64,000 nucleotides of DNA from Ornithodoros turicata (taxonomy: Eukaryota; Arthropoda; Arachnida; Ixodida; Argasidae): contig NC_088202.1 in the NCBI RefSeq assembly GCF_037126465.1, positions 128,540,123 through 128,604,122 of the forward strand. The letters are read 5' to 3'. Every line of letters starts with the position of its first letter. Within the stretch, counting starts at the first letter, position 1. A program made the position numbers and the translations under genes. The notes under the pieces are model-generated. The model was not told the DNA's origin, ran no database searches, and saw only the letters and a program-made list of their open reading frames with translations. This document shows positions 54,011-64,000 of this stretch, in pieces.

Positions 54011-55541
54011 TATTCGAGATGGGACGAATCCAGAATCTTCCGAATCCAAATCCAAGGAAGGTTCTGCGAATCCACGAATCTTACAAATCTCGAATCTTTC
54101 GAATACTTTCTTAAAAAAAAGGTTTTAAAAGCGAGGGGGAATATACACTTCACTGAAACGTGTTTTGGCAGAATTTGACATCTTTGCTTAATGAAAAACA
54201 GATTAAATAATAGTTCACTTTCAGGAGAAAACATACCCATATAATTCTTCTTAAATGTAATTTATTTAACACGTTGTTCATCGACTAAAGGAAATACATA
54301 AACCTGTCGTGTCTGAATGCTGCCCATAAAACTTAGAAACAATCAAAAGCAAATAAATCCATGTTACTTTTAAACTTGTAATGTAAGAGTTCCTGCCTGA
54401 ACTCTTTCAATGCAGAGCAATGTAAACAAACGAACAAAAAAAACACATTTGAAAGTTTTCAATTAATGCTGATTTTTGTTCAAAAACAGCAGCATTCTCA
54501 CACGCTCATTGCCTATCCTACTGCGTTTTTTATCAACTATGACACCCGATGTGCTGAAGGGTCCTTCTGACATTTCTGTCGATGGGGGTGCGATTAGGAA
54601 CTTTTTAGGCCAATCAGGCTTTCGGAGGACTCCAATTTTAAAAAGAGACCAACAAACGTGGTTGATGGATTCGAAAGATTCGATTCGCCATTTTGGGCAC
54701 TGGGATTCGGATTCACGGATTCGCTTGGACCATCCTCAGTATAAATGAAATATCGACGAAAGTGCACTCGATACACAACCTCTTAGTGGCGGCACTAATC
54801 AACTACCTTACCAGTAGAGTATAATCTATGACAGCCATATCATGTTCCGCCGTTACAGTATAGAAAGTAAAGTTGTGAAGGAGTTCCAAAATGAATTTGC
54901 GAAAAAGGCGTCTCACTGGCAACCATGGTGGAATAGATATCGCGTGAGATATACAAATCTTCGAATACCTGGTGCTTCAAGAAAACGATACACGATCAAA
55001 CTTTATTGGGCAAATCGTAAAGGAAGTTCCGCAGACACGCGCTCGATAGGACTCTTATCCAGTTATCAGATATCGGTTGCACCTACGTGACTGCTTTCTA
55101 ATGGCACAGTGTTTACGCTCTGCTTTCGTGGTGGATAAGTTGCCGCCAAATGCGTATGAGGAGGAAGCAATCTTACAATTCTAGTAGTTCGTACAAGAGG
55201 CGGATCTAAGATATATATATGAGGGGGGGGGGGGGGGGGGGCTCCTGCCCAGCAGCATCCTATTACACCACCTGCGGTCAAATGAAACTCTATGTAACGA
55301 CAAGAGTTGAAGGGGAGTCAGGATACCTGGATCCCAGATCAGACTCTACCCCCTACGTGACTCGGGAATATTAGTTATGTTAAGGACTTCCAAGTTCGGG
55401 GTATCAGCAAAATGTAGGACTATTCGAATATTCGAACTTTCCGGATACCGAAGCGAATGGCTGTATACTCTATACAAATTCCCAATCGAATACCGAATGC
55501 TATACTCGAATTTCGAGTCCAAGGGCGGCCTCTTTCAAACC
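54011..55541. other. GAATC-rich repeats and unidentified sequence
   Basis: GAATC/GATTCG-rich patches at 54020-54110 and, inverted, 54655-54730 may be ends of one element. Another such patch (TCGAATATTCG) is at 55425-55515. A G run sits at 55222-55241 after a TA repeat. Confidence 0.45.
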
Positions 55542-57584
55542 GAATCTGCAGCATAACTCACCAGGAGCGGACCAGATCTCTACAAAGCACTTCAGTATCT
55601 TCCCTATGCGGGGCGACTATGTCTCCTCCCGGCCAATCTCCTCACCACCTGGACTCCTTCCGCCCGATAGCCCTTACCAGCTGTGTGGGGAAGAACCTGG
55701 AACGAATGGTCTCCAACAGGCTCAGCTGGTACCTAGAGAGTACCGTTTTCTTTTCCCTGCCACAATGATGGGGTTTCGCCCAGGCAGGTCGTCACTTGAT
55801 AGTGTTTTTACCCTCGTCAGTGAAGTGCAACAAGCTCATGTGGATGGCTTCCTGTCCGCCGCTGTTTTCCTAGACGTTAAGAAAGCGTATGACAGTGTGC
55901 ACATAAGACAATTTTGCGAGCACTCCAAGATGCCAACGTAGGAGTTCCCTTCCCGCCATGGCGGGACCTCCGAGACCTCCTCACAGACCGTTCTCTTTTT
56001 GTACGCACTACAGACGGGCATACTGCTTCGCATCACGTCCAACGAGGTGTCCCACAGGGTAGCATACTCAGCCCCCAATTGTTTAATCTCGTCATGGCCT
56101 CCCTTTCAGCACAGCTGCCAAAACACACTCACGTTACACTCTATGCGGACGATATTTGTATTTGGACATCTGCCCTTCGTCGGGATGCGATCCAACGTCG
56201 TCTGCAAGGCTCCTTGGACACAATATGTCATTATCTCGCCGACCGAGGCCTAACGATCTCACCTGCCAAGACTGTAGCCATGGCCTTTTCAATGAAGTCA
56301 TTTCACAAGTACCCATTATCCATTGCTGGGTCGCCCATCACATTTGTCTCAGCCTGCCGTTACTTTGGTTTTACCGTTGACCGAGGCTTGACATGGTCTC
56401 CTCACTTGTTGCCAAAGCTTCATGCCTGGTTAACGTCCTTAAGCGTGTCGCAGGTGCGTCCTGGGGCCCCTGCTGCCGTGACCTCCACCGAGTCCATACG
56501 GCTCTTCTCTTGGGCACGCTACGGTATAGCCTCCCTATCCTCCATGGAATCAGCCCCACCCAAGACCGAGAGCTTCTCAACCTTCAAGCCCGCAGCCTCC
56601 GTGTCTGCCTAGGGGTCCCTCGGACAACGGAGACCTACTCCGTCCTCGCAGAAGCTAGAGAACACCCTGTTCCTACTCTACGGGACTCAACCACCCTGCG
56701 CGTATACGCCCGCTGTCTGACCCACCCTTCCCATCCGCTTTGTCAGATTGCAGAAAGTTGCCCTGCTTCCGCATTCGGTACTGTCATTGCCCGCCTATGG
56801 GATTATCTCCCGCCCACGACATCTACTCCCTCCTTTGCGCCAGCTATGTGGACCCTTGAACGTCCCGTCATTCAACCTGCAATCCCGGACCTTCCTCGAA
56901 AACACAAAGCTCCTGCAGTAGCAGCCCATCAGCTCTCCTTGGCACATATCAACTCCACCTACCCTTGCTGTCGTCAAATCTTCACAGATGCATCTGTGAT
57001 GCGTGACACATCAGGGGCAGCCTTTTACGTCGCAGATACGGACCACGAACAAGCCTACACATTGCCCTATCCTGTGTCCTCTACTGAGGCGCAACTGTAT
57101 GCCATCACTTAGAGTCATATCGCATCATCGCAGCCTTAGAGTACATTGCTGGCCTTCCACCTGAGAAGTCCTGGGTTGTCCTCACTGACAGCAGGGCGTC
57201 CCTCTTCCTTTTGCTGTCTTCCCACCCCGCCATCATACGTGACCTGCCCAGCATGATCATCCAGGCATACAATCGGCTCTGTGCAAATGGTCAAGTTCTT
57301 TCTCTGCAATGGATTCCCGGTCATGTGGGCTTATCTGATAACTCATGCGCAGATGTGGCTGCACGACGTGCTGCACAAGTTGTGACTCATGCTACGGTAC
57401 ATCTGCCCCTTACTGTTTCTGCTTGTTGTATGTCTATACGCCGCCGGTGTGCTGCTCGTGCTCAAGCGTTCAGAGTTGAGGCTGCCTCATACAACAGTCA
57501 CCTGAAAAGTGAACATATTCGACACAAGTGTGTCTGGTTGGGTGAGAAATATGATAGTAACGAAAATCTCCAACCAAGTTACAG

Positions 57585-57630
57585 GACGGGGATACCCGAC
57601 GTTTCGGAGCCAGTACGGCTCCTTCCTCAG
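57585..57630 (-). ncRNA. Candidate hammerhead ribozyme motif (inverted copy)
   Basis: The minus strand reads CTGAGGA, a GGAGCC/GGCTCC stem with loop GTACT, GAAA, then a short stem closing on CGTC. This mirrors the copy at 62366-62411; only the loop differs by one base. Confidence 0.4.
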
Positions 57631-58069
57631 GGGTGACTGTAGTGGCCGTTGGCAGCAGCGTTCTTGCCGTGGTTCGAATTTCGTGATTCACCGGATTGTT
57701 TTTCAGTCACGTGACGTAGGCCGCTGACGTATATGCTGGGTAACGTATCGGCGAGACAAAGAACTTCCCCGAAAGGCTACGGCAACATAAGAATGATGTA
57801 CGGAAGTCGGACATCGAACGAAGCGCTCTCGCTGAACACTGTCAAGTTCGAGACCATCCTATATCGACTTTCAAAACGCCTGCATCATCGACCTTGAGGG
57901 TAATCAGATCAAAAGAATGTTTGTAGAGTCCTGGAATATACAATCCACACCTGGAAACCTTAACCGATCTGTTGGAGCGTTACCCAGCATATACGTCAGC
58001 GGCCTCCATCACGTGACTGAAAAACAATCCGGCGAATCACGAAATTCGAACCACGGCAAGAACGCTGCT

Positions 58070-58874
58070 GGGTGATTTCACGTCGGGGCAGACAGGTTGG
58101 TCCGGGTCACACCTTCGACTTGTGTAGAAAAAATATATATTGTAGCCCAATGTCTGTGTAGAAAAATCACGCAAAAATTAAGTCCGTATGTTGTTTGGTT
58201 ACGATTTTAAAAATCGCTAAAGCTGACAATGTGCGCTCCCCGTTTTTGCGTCGCGGCGTTTTTTGCCTTGTTCAAAGCGTCGTAGCTCCGGACTTTTTTA
58301 CGGTATCCAACAGAATCTCCGTCATGGAATGCACAGCACCCGGTACTCTACGCCTACGAACTTTGGCGGTTCTGGATGCCACCGTTAATTTTAAAAAAAA
58401 TCGCAAACTTTGCAAAAAGTGCAACACTTGTTTGAATTCGTCGCTCTATTTCTTAGGCATATTTACGAATTGAGCAATGAAATTTACATCATCGTACTCG
58501 GCTAGGCAAGCTCTTTCGATTGGTGCAGGTCTCACTTTTCTGGGTTAGGTGGTTCTTGTCGTACAGGCGCTGTTGTAGAAGACACTCACTGAAAATTCAA
58601 CAAGTTTAGACCCTCGGTTCCCAAAAACACCAGCTTTAATTTCGACCAAATTTCTTTCAGTGCTAGACAAATGTGTCGTCATTAACCGCCAATAATCAAA
58701 TTTTGTCTCAAAAGACCGGCCGAAGAAGCGCGCTCGTTTACACTGACGTCCATTCGCGGGGCCTTGCAGCCTAGTCTTTCAAGCCGAATGAAAGGATTAG
58801 AAGTACGCTTCCTGTTCGGATACCTCATTTTGTTGCTTCCACGAGGGCTGAGATAAAGGAGGGGTCCTAACATG
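58070..58874. repeat. Left terminal inverted repeat of the DNA transposon
   Basis: 805 bp matching the complement of 61534-62338 with few differences. Small mirrored ORFs in both copies (58682-58873 and 61535-61726) are products of the duplication and not likely genes. Confidence 0.88.
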
Positions 58875-59318
58875 AATATAAGAACACTGTATTATATTTG
58901 TGGGTGGCGGGAGTACGATACTCCCAGGCGTTGCTTTATTGTTACCACAGTGGCTTTGGCCCACACACCACGACTCCCATCTGGGCGTGTCAAGGACGGT
59001 ACCAATTGTTTTCAGTTGAATTAGTATGCCCTGTTTACGTTTTGTGCCATCTATTCAAAATGTCTCAGAGTTAAACAATATTGATGGAGTTACGGTGAGC
59101 CTTACGCAATTCTCACGAATTCCGCTAAACTTGATTGGAAAGAACAAACAAGAACGAAACAAAAAAGAAAGAAAGCTTGTTTTATTCTCGCAAAATCGAT
59201 TGATAACTGTGGGTAGTGCCAGCTGTAATTCTGGAGACTTGTGAATAAAAATACCCTTTACTGATATCAACCAGTTTATTCCCAGTAACATTACTTGCAG
59301 CCTATATGTTCCACGGGG

Positions 59319-61331
59319 TTACAGAGACACGTTCTTAAGCTTGCTCTTTCCTGTCCTGGCAGTGTACAGTTCACGTGTCCCGTTGTTGGTTTTGCTCAGC
59401 CATACGTGCGATGATTGTATCCCAGGAAAACTTTTCACAGACGCCCATTCTTCCTTCTTGGCTGTGCGAAATTCTGAAATGAGTTCAGAGGGCAAATGCA
59501 GTAAGTGCACCCCCTTTAGCTTGGATGAGAGAGAGTGGATTAGGTCACGTGGCGTCAAGATCGCTTCCCGTGCAGGACATCTCAAATTGTGAAGTGTTGC
59601 GTAATGCTTGACAATCCCGCCTACGCCATCACATGCACTTTTTCCGTGACCGGTGGCTGTAAACATCCATCTCGCTTCATGAAAATCCGTCTTCCCTAGC
59701 TCAGACAACATAAAGCGGTTCTTAAAATGACTTGCTGCACCATCCGAAATGTACACGACATTTTTAGCAATTGGCAGATTTTCGTCCAGCCAGTCCTCTA
59801 CAGCTTTCCTTGCGAACAAAGCGTGCGCAGAGTCGTGAGAGAGGTCTTGGCTTACCGCAGCAAAGCTTTCTGTCTGATGCTGTGTTTTCACAACACACGT
59901 GAAAATAGACAGCTGTTGCTTGCTCCAGTGGTAGGACTGGACCTCATCTGGCAGAACGACAGTCCAGTTTTCGGCGAAGTCGTAATGCAGGATGTACGTC
60001 GCGTCGGGGACAGATGTTTTGCAATCGTGAATGAGTGTGCTCTGAATGCCCCTGATGTAACCGTGAGTGATATTGGCCGCGGTCCACTTTCGCACTTCGT
60101 TGAGAAATTCTGTAGCGTCCAATTCCTTTTTTACCAGCTGTCCACCCTCCCACGTCGCCACTCGGATATCCTCGTCTTCATCAATTCTAAGCTTTTCCAG
60201 AGTTATTCCTTCCTCACGTGGGCAATTTTGGCACTGCTGCAAGTAGCACTGTTCTGTGGGATCGTTGCAGAGGTAAAAGCACTTCACCATGTCAGCGTCA
60301 ACTATTCCCTGACAGTTGCTCCGTACTGCAGAAATGCACAAGTGAAAATTTGCGCAGTATACACACACACACACTTCATACTGGGGCTGTATTTTTACCC
60401 ATTTTGGGCGCAAGGAATAAAATTTTGTGAGTCCAATTTTAGAGGTTGGGTGCTGCTCTTTGAATATGCGATAAGTTTCCCTAACGGAGCGCGTCATGTA
60501 TCGCTTAGCCACTTTGACTTTCTCGTCGTCAACAGTTGCGGTAACCACATCCTTTCGATTGGGGCTCTGTAGTGTGCATTGCAGGTCATCATCCGTGTAG
60601 TACTTGCTTGCAGCGGCCACATCTTCATGCTTCAGTTTTCTTCCTTCGTATCTGTCTGGTTCAGCCCATACACCTCTTCTGCTTTTTCTCTTGCGGGCCT
60701 TCAAAAGCAGGTGCTTAGTAGCTTCTGGTATGACCCTTCTGATATCTCGAGTAGACATTGAGCTTGGGAGTAAAGTGAAAAGGCGGCAACGCTCTCGATA
60801 GGTATCGCAAGCTGAAAGCGCCTCGCGAAAGTTGCTTGCCCATTCCGTACAAACTTGACAGGTATCAGCCTCGTCACCCGACACCTCACTTTCATAGGCT
60901 GCACTGACTTTTTTTGACATCTCTCGTTGGAGTTCACGCTTCTTCCGTCTGGTGTACGCTCCGCGCAAGCGCCTTTTAATTGTACCGGGCGGTTTTAACG
61001 GCGAAACGTCAACGTTTGCCACAGACAGGCTCTCATTTACACTGTCGATGATGTCATCCCTTGAAACAAACTCAAAGTCAGATGGCGAAGAGGCACTCTT
61101 GCTTTCTTTTCCGGCCGTGATCTTTTCTTGGAAATGCCCGAAGCAATGATGACAGAGGTAGTCCTCATCGCTTACCTGTGACGCTTGATTGACTGTCAAA
61201 ATCAGCTTTAGGGATGCCAAATCCAAGTCCGCCACAGCTTTCCGTCGTCTCTGGTCCAGACGAATCTTCTTCTTGTGTCTAGCTCCGTAGTCCGCACAGA
61301 ACGTCCGGTCAGAGCTATATGCTCGATACAT
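59319..61331 (-). CDS. Putative DDE/D transposase, uncharacterised family
   Basis: 670 residues, uninterrupted; an in-frame TAG lies just upstream of Met 61331, supporting the start. The N-terminus has a Cys-His cluster (FCADYGARHKKKI, YLCHHCFGHF) and a second CQVCTEW, likely zinc binding. A Cys-rich middle (CVCVYCANFHLC, CQNCP) follows. The C-terminal third has spaced acidic motifs that look like an RNase H-fold core: HYDFAENW (Asp about 455), VVYISDGAASHFKNRFML (Asp about 533) and TATGHGKSACDGVGGIVKHY (Asp about 570). It is the only large ORF between the 805-bp repeats, so a transposase role is strongly implied by context. The family name (Sola-like) is a guess; catalytic residues are inferred. 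Confidence 0.75.
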   Translation of the reverse strand: MYRAYSSDRTFCADYGARHKKKIRLDQRRRKAVADLDLASLKLILTVNQASQVSDEDYLCHHCFGHFQEKITAGKESKSASSPSDFEFVSRDDIIDSVNESLSVANVDVSPLKPPGTIKRRLRGAYTRRKKRELQREMSKKVSAAYESEVSGDEADTCQVCTEWASNFREALSACDTYRERCRLFTLLPSSMSTRDIRRVIPEATKHLLLKARKRKSRRGVWAEPDRYEGRKLKHEDVAAASKYYTDDDLQCTLQSPNRKDVVTATVDDEKVKVAKRYMTRSVRETYRIFKEQHPTSKIGLTKFYSLRPKWVKIQPQYEVCVCVYCANFHLCISAVRSNCQGIVDADMVKCFYLCNDPTEQCYLQQCQNCPREEGITLEKLRIDEDEDIRVATWEGGQLVKKELDATEFLNEVRKWTAANITHGYIRGIQSTLIHDCKTSVPDATYILHYDFAENWTVVLPDEVQSYHWSKQQLSIFTCVVKTQHQTESFAAVSQDLSHDSAHALFARKAVEDWLDENLPIAKNVVYISDGAASHFKNRFMLSELGKTDFHEARWMFTATGHGKSACDGVGGIVKHYATLHNLRCPAREAILTPRDLIHSLSSKLKGVHLLHLPSELISEFRTAKKEEWASVKSFPGIQSSHVWLSKTNNGTRELYTARTGKSKLKNVSL

Positions 61332-61533
61332 TGCGAAGGTGGAGACGGGTCTACCAGAGAGAAGCTACTTGTGCAGAAGCTCCAAGTGTACATATGGCAA
61401 GTCCACTCATGAGCACGTCACAAATTTATTGTCACCTTGGACACCGACGGCGCAGCAAAGCAATTATAAGGCAAACACCGCCAAAGAGTATAGACTTCCA
61501 CCCCCCATGAAGGTAATCCCTTAGCATCTTACT

Positions 61534-62338
61534 CATGTTAGGACCCCTCCTTTATCTCAGCCATCGTGGTAGCAACAAAATGAGGTATCCGAACAGGAAG
61601 CGAACTTCTAATCCTTTCATTCGGCTTGAAGGACTAGGCTGCAAGGCGCCGCGAAGGGACGTCAGTGTAAACGAGCGCGCTTCTTCGGCCGGTCTTTTGA
61701 GACAAAATTTGGTTATTGGCGGTTAATGACGACACATTTGTCTAGCACTCAAAGAAATTTCGTCGAAATTAAAGCTGGTGTTTTTGGGAACCGAGGGTCT
61801 AAACTTGTTAAATTTTCAGTGAGTGTCTTCTACAACAGCGCCTGTACGACAAGAACTATCTAACCCAGAAAAGTGAGACCTGCACCAATCGAAAGAGCTT
61901 GCCTTGCCGAGTACGATGATGTAAATTTCATTGCTCAATTCGTAAATATGCCTAAGAAATAGAGCGACGAATTCAAACAAGTGTTGCACTTTTTGCAAAG
62001 TTTGCGATTTTTTTTTAAATTAACGGTGGCATCCGGAGCCGCCAAAGTTCGTAGGCGTAGAGTACCGGGTGCTGTGCATTCCACGACGGAGATTATGTCG
62101 GATACCTTAAAAAAGTCCGGAGCTACGACGCTTTGAACAAGGCAAAAAACGCCGCGACGCAAAAACGAGGAGCGCACATTGTCAGCTTTAGCGATTTTTA
62201 AAATCGTAACCAAACAACATACGGACTTAATTTTTGCGTGATTTTTCTACACAGACATTGGGCTACAATATATATTTTTTCTGGACAAGTCGAAGGTATG
62301 ACCCAGACCAACCTGTCTGCCCCGACGTGAAATCACCC
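61534..62338. repeat. Right terminal inverted repeat of the DNA transposon
   Basis: Partner of 58070-58874. Homology stops at CATGTTAGGACCCCTCC on the inner side. Confidence 0.88.
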
Positions 62339-62365
62339 TGCTGCCAACGGCCACTAGAGTCACCC

Positions 62366-62411
62366 CTGAGGAAGGAGCCGAACTGGCTCCGAAACGTCGG
62401 GTATCCCCGTC
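62366..62411 (+). ncRNA. Candidate hammerhead ribozyme motif of the Penelope-like element
   Basis: CTGAGGA (62366-62372), stem GGAGCC (62374-62379) with GGCTCC (62385-62390), GAAA (62391-62394), then ACG pairing with CGT (62408-62410) and C at the cleavage position. Penelope-like elements are known to carry hammerhead ribozymes. Against it: one extra A before stem II and a poorly pairing stem I. Confidence 0.4.
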
Positions 62412-62759
62412 CTGTAACTTGGTTGAAGATTTTCGTTACTATCATAACAGTCACCTGCAATCAATCGACCCCGCAGTGGACTTCTTTATTACGTGTCGCT
62501 GCACTCGCTACGAGGAATCGCTCCTGCACCGTATCCGCCTAAACGTCGCCCGCACACCGCTGCAACTGTTCAAAATGGGTCGATCTAGCACCCCCTTCTG
62601 CACTATAGCCGTGGCGTGGTGGGTGATATTCCCCACTGCATCCTACAATGCCGCAACACCTTCTGCACCGTGACGCCCTCTGTCGTCGTCTATCCCAACT
62701 TGGCTACGGCACTATGAAACTGGCTACCTTACTGGGTCCCGTTCGTCAGTCCACCCAGT

Positions 62760-63039
62760 GGGCAGTCACCACTGCGCTCCTCCGCTTTCTCCACGCTTCG
62801 AACCTTGTCAACGCCTTGTGACTGTGTGACCGTGTGTGTGACTTTTCAGGTTTAGTTTTGTGTTCTTCCTTTCCTTTTCTTCTTTGTCTTTTCCTTTTCT
62901 TTTCTTTCCCCTTTTCTCCTTTTTCTTCTCCTTTTCTTTTCTTCTCCCATTTTCCACTTTTTTTAATAGCAAGGCGACCTCCGTCTGACTGACCTTTCCT
63001 TTCTTTTTTCTTAATAAACATGCCCCCCCCCCCCCCCAG
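62760..63039 (+). other. LINE 3' UTR, pyrimidine-rich, with poly(C) end
   Basis: After the LINE ORF2 end (FLHASNLVNAL, stop at 62818-62820), a C/T-rich tract made of CTTTTCCTTTT-type runs leads to CTTAATAAACATG and a C run. The 62-bp insertion at 34924 shares the last part. Confidence 0.7.
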
Positions 63040-63270
63040 GAATCTGCACTCGTACGCTCAAGAACACAAAAGGAGGGTAAAAAACGGAGTGAGTGTTGCT
63101 TTATACAAAGATCCGTTTGCATATGTTACGTTTATGTGCTGTATGTCTCTTTTTACGCAGCACATATGTTCCTTTCAACATATAACTATTCGCTTCGGTT
63201 TTAAAATCAGTATTCGCGCAGTTCTAGCTTTGTTAGAGTGTGGAGGGGATTATGTGAACGTAGTGATCTA

Positions 63271-63519
63271 CACTCTTAAAAATGAACTTCACCGCATAGC
63301 ACGCTCCTAGCCAACCACCTACTCGAATGATATCGCTGTGTGCCCTGATTTGTCCAAAACGGTAGGCGTACGCCTTTTTTGTGACACTTATGCTGTTCAT
63401 AATTGTCACAAAAATGGCGTACGCCTCCCGTTTTCAGCAAATCAGGGCAGATAACGATATCATTCGAGATTATGGTTGACTAGGAGCGTGCTATGCGGTG
63501 AAGTTCATTTCTAAGAGTG
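63271..63519. mobile_element. Fold-back MITE copy 3
   Basis: CACTCTTAAAAATGAACTTC and its complement GAAGTTCATTTCTAAGAGTG flanked by TA. The central stem is built on GGCGTACGCC with TTTTTGTGACA, different from the other copies yet self-complementary. Confidence 0.8.
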
Positions 63520-64000
63520 TAGGCTACAGACCGGTTACAGAAAAATGGAAGGTTCATGAACACGTGGACGAGACGGGACAACAGGCAAGAATTGGCAAGC
63601 ATAGCGAAAGATAAGGAGGTTAGTGGTTACGTGGGGAAAATTCCAGAACGAGCAAAGGATTTTTTTTTACACACACACATCTACACACACACACTATCTA
63701 CACACATTAGGGAGTTTTAGCACATCGAATGCGTTCCACAGAAACAAAACAAATATATATATGCTGCATTGAAGAAATTAGTTTGAAACACGTCGAAAAC
63801 CCTGACCAGTGTTAATCACCCTTCTACAAATATATCACAAACATTTTAAAAAGAGGTCTACAGACTGTCATGGCAAGTGTTGCGACATTTAGCTGCCAGT
63901 GTCAAAATTCTCCTCAGCATTAACAAAAGTGGCTAACAGCTGGCGCTGGAAATCGCTCGGCCTTCTGTGGTCGTATCGGTATTTTTATTTCACTTTTATT
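63520..64000. other. No gene seen
   Basis: AT-rich end of the window with short CA runs; nothing recognised. Confidence 0.5.

Larger units (their letters stand above)
58070..62338. mobile_element. 4.27-kb DNA transposon with 805-bp TIRs, Sola-like
   Basis: Starts GGGTGATTTCACGTCGGGGC and ends with its complement. Flanked by TGCT (58066-58069 and 62339-62342), and the surrounding Penelope-like sequence is continuous across the site (AAGAACGC-TGCT-GCCAACGG), which proves the boundaries. The inverted repeats run 58070-58874 and 61534-62338. The 4-bp duplication, long repeats and GGG tip recall the Sola superfamily as I remember it; this assignment is inference. Its single large ORF is 59319-61331. 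Confidence 0.88.
57505..62445 (+). mobile_element. Penelope-like element fragment with inverted 5' part
   Basis: Bounded by a 12-bp duplication AACAGTCACCTG (57493-57504, 62446-62457), lying inside the LINE RNase H frame. 57505-57743 is a minus-oriented copy of the element's 3' end. 57744-58069 runs plus and encodes part of a GIY-YIG endonuclease ([32 protein letters not shown], then one frame over [20 protein letters not shown]). Its 3' end continues at 62343-62445, after a DNA transposon. Inverted 5' pieces and variable duplications are known for Penelope-like insertions. The RT part is missing. Confidence 0.75.
55551..63039 (+). mobile_element. 5'-truncated poly(C)-tailed LINE, split by nested elements
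   Basis: Flanked by GAATCTGCA (55542-55550 and 63040-63048). LINE sequence occupies 55551-57504 and 62446-63039 (about 2.5 kb); the 4.94 kb between is inserted. Starts inside the RT (NSPGADQ-like), shows FRPGRSSLDSVF, a YADDICIW block (56143 on), RNase H (LQWIPGHVGLSDNSCADVAA) and, after the insertion, ESLLHRIRLNVARTPLQLF, a frameshift, then [12 protein letters not shown]. Ends CTTAATAAACATG and a C run. Frameshifts and a small deletion near 55610 make it inactive. Confidence 0.88.

Noticed and set aside
58682..58873. 63-codon ORF mirrored at 61535-61726
   Set aside because: It appears twice only because it lies in the inverted repeats. It has no recognisable motif.
60361..60372. CA run inside the transposase ORF
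   Set aside because: It encodes the Cys-Val-Cys-Val stretch and does not break the frame; not a separate microsatellite feature.
62746..63122. Lys/Glu-rich minus-strand ORFs
   Set aside because: They are the complement of the pyrimidine-rich LINE 3' end.
1..64000. CRISPR arrays, bacterial operons, rRNA and functional tRNA genes
   Set aside because: None seen. tRNA-like boxes are all attached to SINE bodies or lack a cloverleaf, and the gene structure is eukaryotic.

Overview
This window is eukaryotic. It has long introns, GT-AG exons and a very high load of transposons. The one host gene I can assemble is an ADAM10 (Kuzbanian-type) metalloprotease-disintegrin. The repeats (tRNA-derived SINEs, RNase H-bearing LINEs, Penelope-like elements, mariner, fold-back MITEs) suggest an arthropod, most likely a hard tick or another chelicerate. 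That organism call is inference; no marker gene in the window settles it.

Layout. Positions 351-35761 (+) carry thirteen coding exons of ADAM10. They cover the late N-terminal prodomain, the metalloprotease domain (with a zinc motif split by an intron), the disintegrin and cysteine-rich regions, the membrane segment and the cytoplasmic tail with its stop codon. The first coding exon or exons lie left of the window. Exon lengths sum to an open frame of 792 codons plus stop, so the junction phases agree with each other. One junction (20480/22573) only makes sense as a U12-type AT-AC intron.

The introns hold a mariner remnant, several MITEs with clean target-site duplications, SINEs, and a full-length 5.36-kb LINE (27371-32733, antisense) with a 12-bp target duplication and a poly(C) 3' tail. 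From 35762 to about 41700 I see no gene. A decayed Ty3/gypsy gag-pol (42050-43920) follows, then a heavily broken LINE (45000-49900) with a SINE and another LINE fragment inside it. A nearly intact mariner (52704-54010) comes next.

The right end (55551-63039) is a three-layer nest. A 5'-truncated poly(C)-tailed LINE was hit by a Penelope-like element (57505-62445), which was in turn hit by a 4.27-kb DNA transposon (58070-62338). The DNA transposon has 805-bp inverted repeats, a 4-bp duplication and a 670-residue transposase-like ORF. All three layers are dated by their own target-site duplications.
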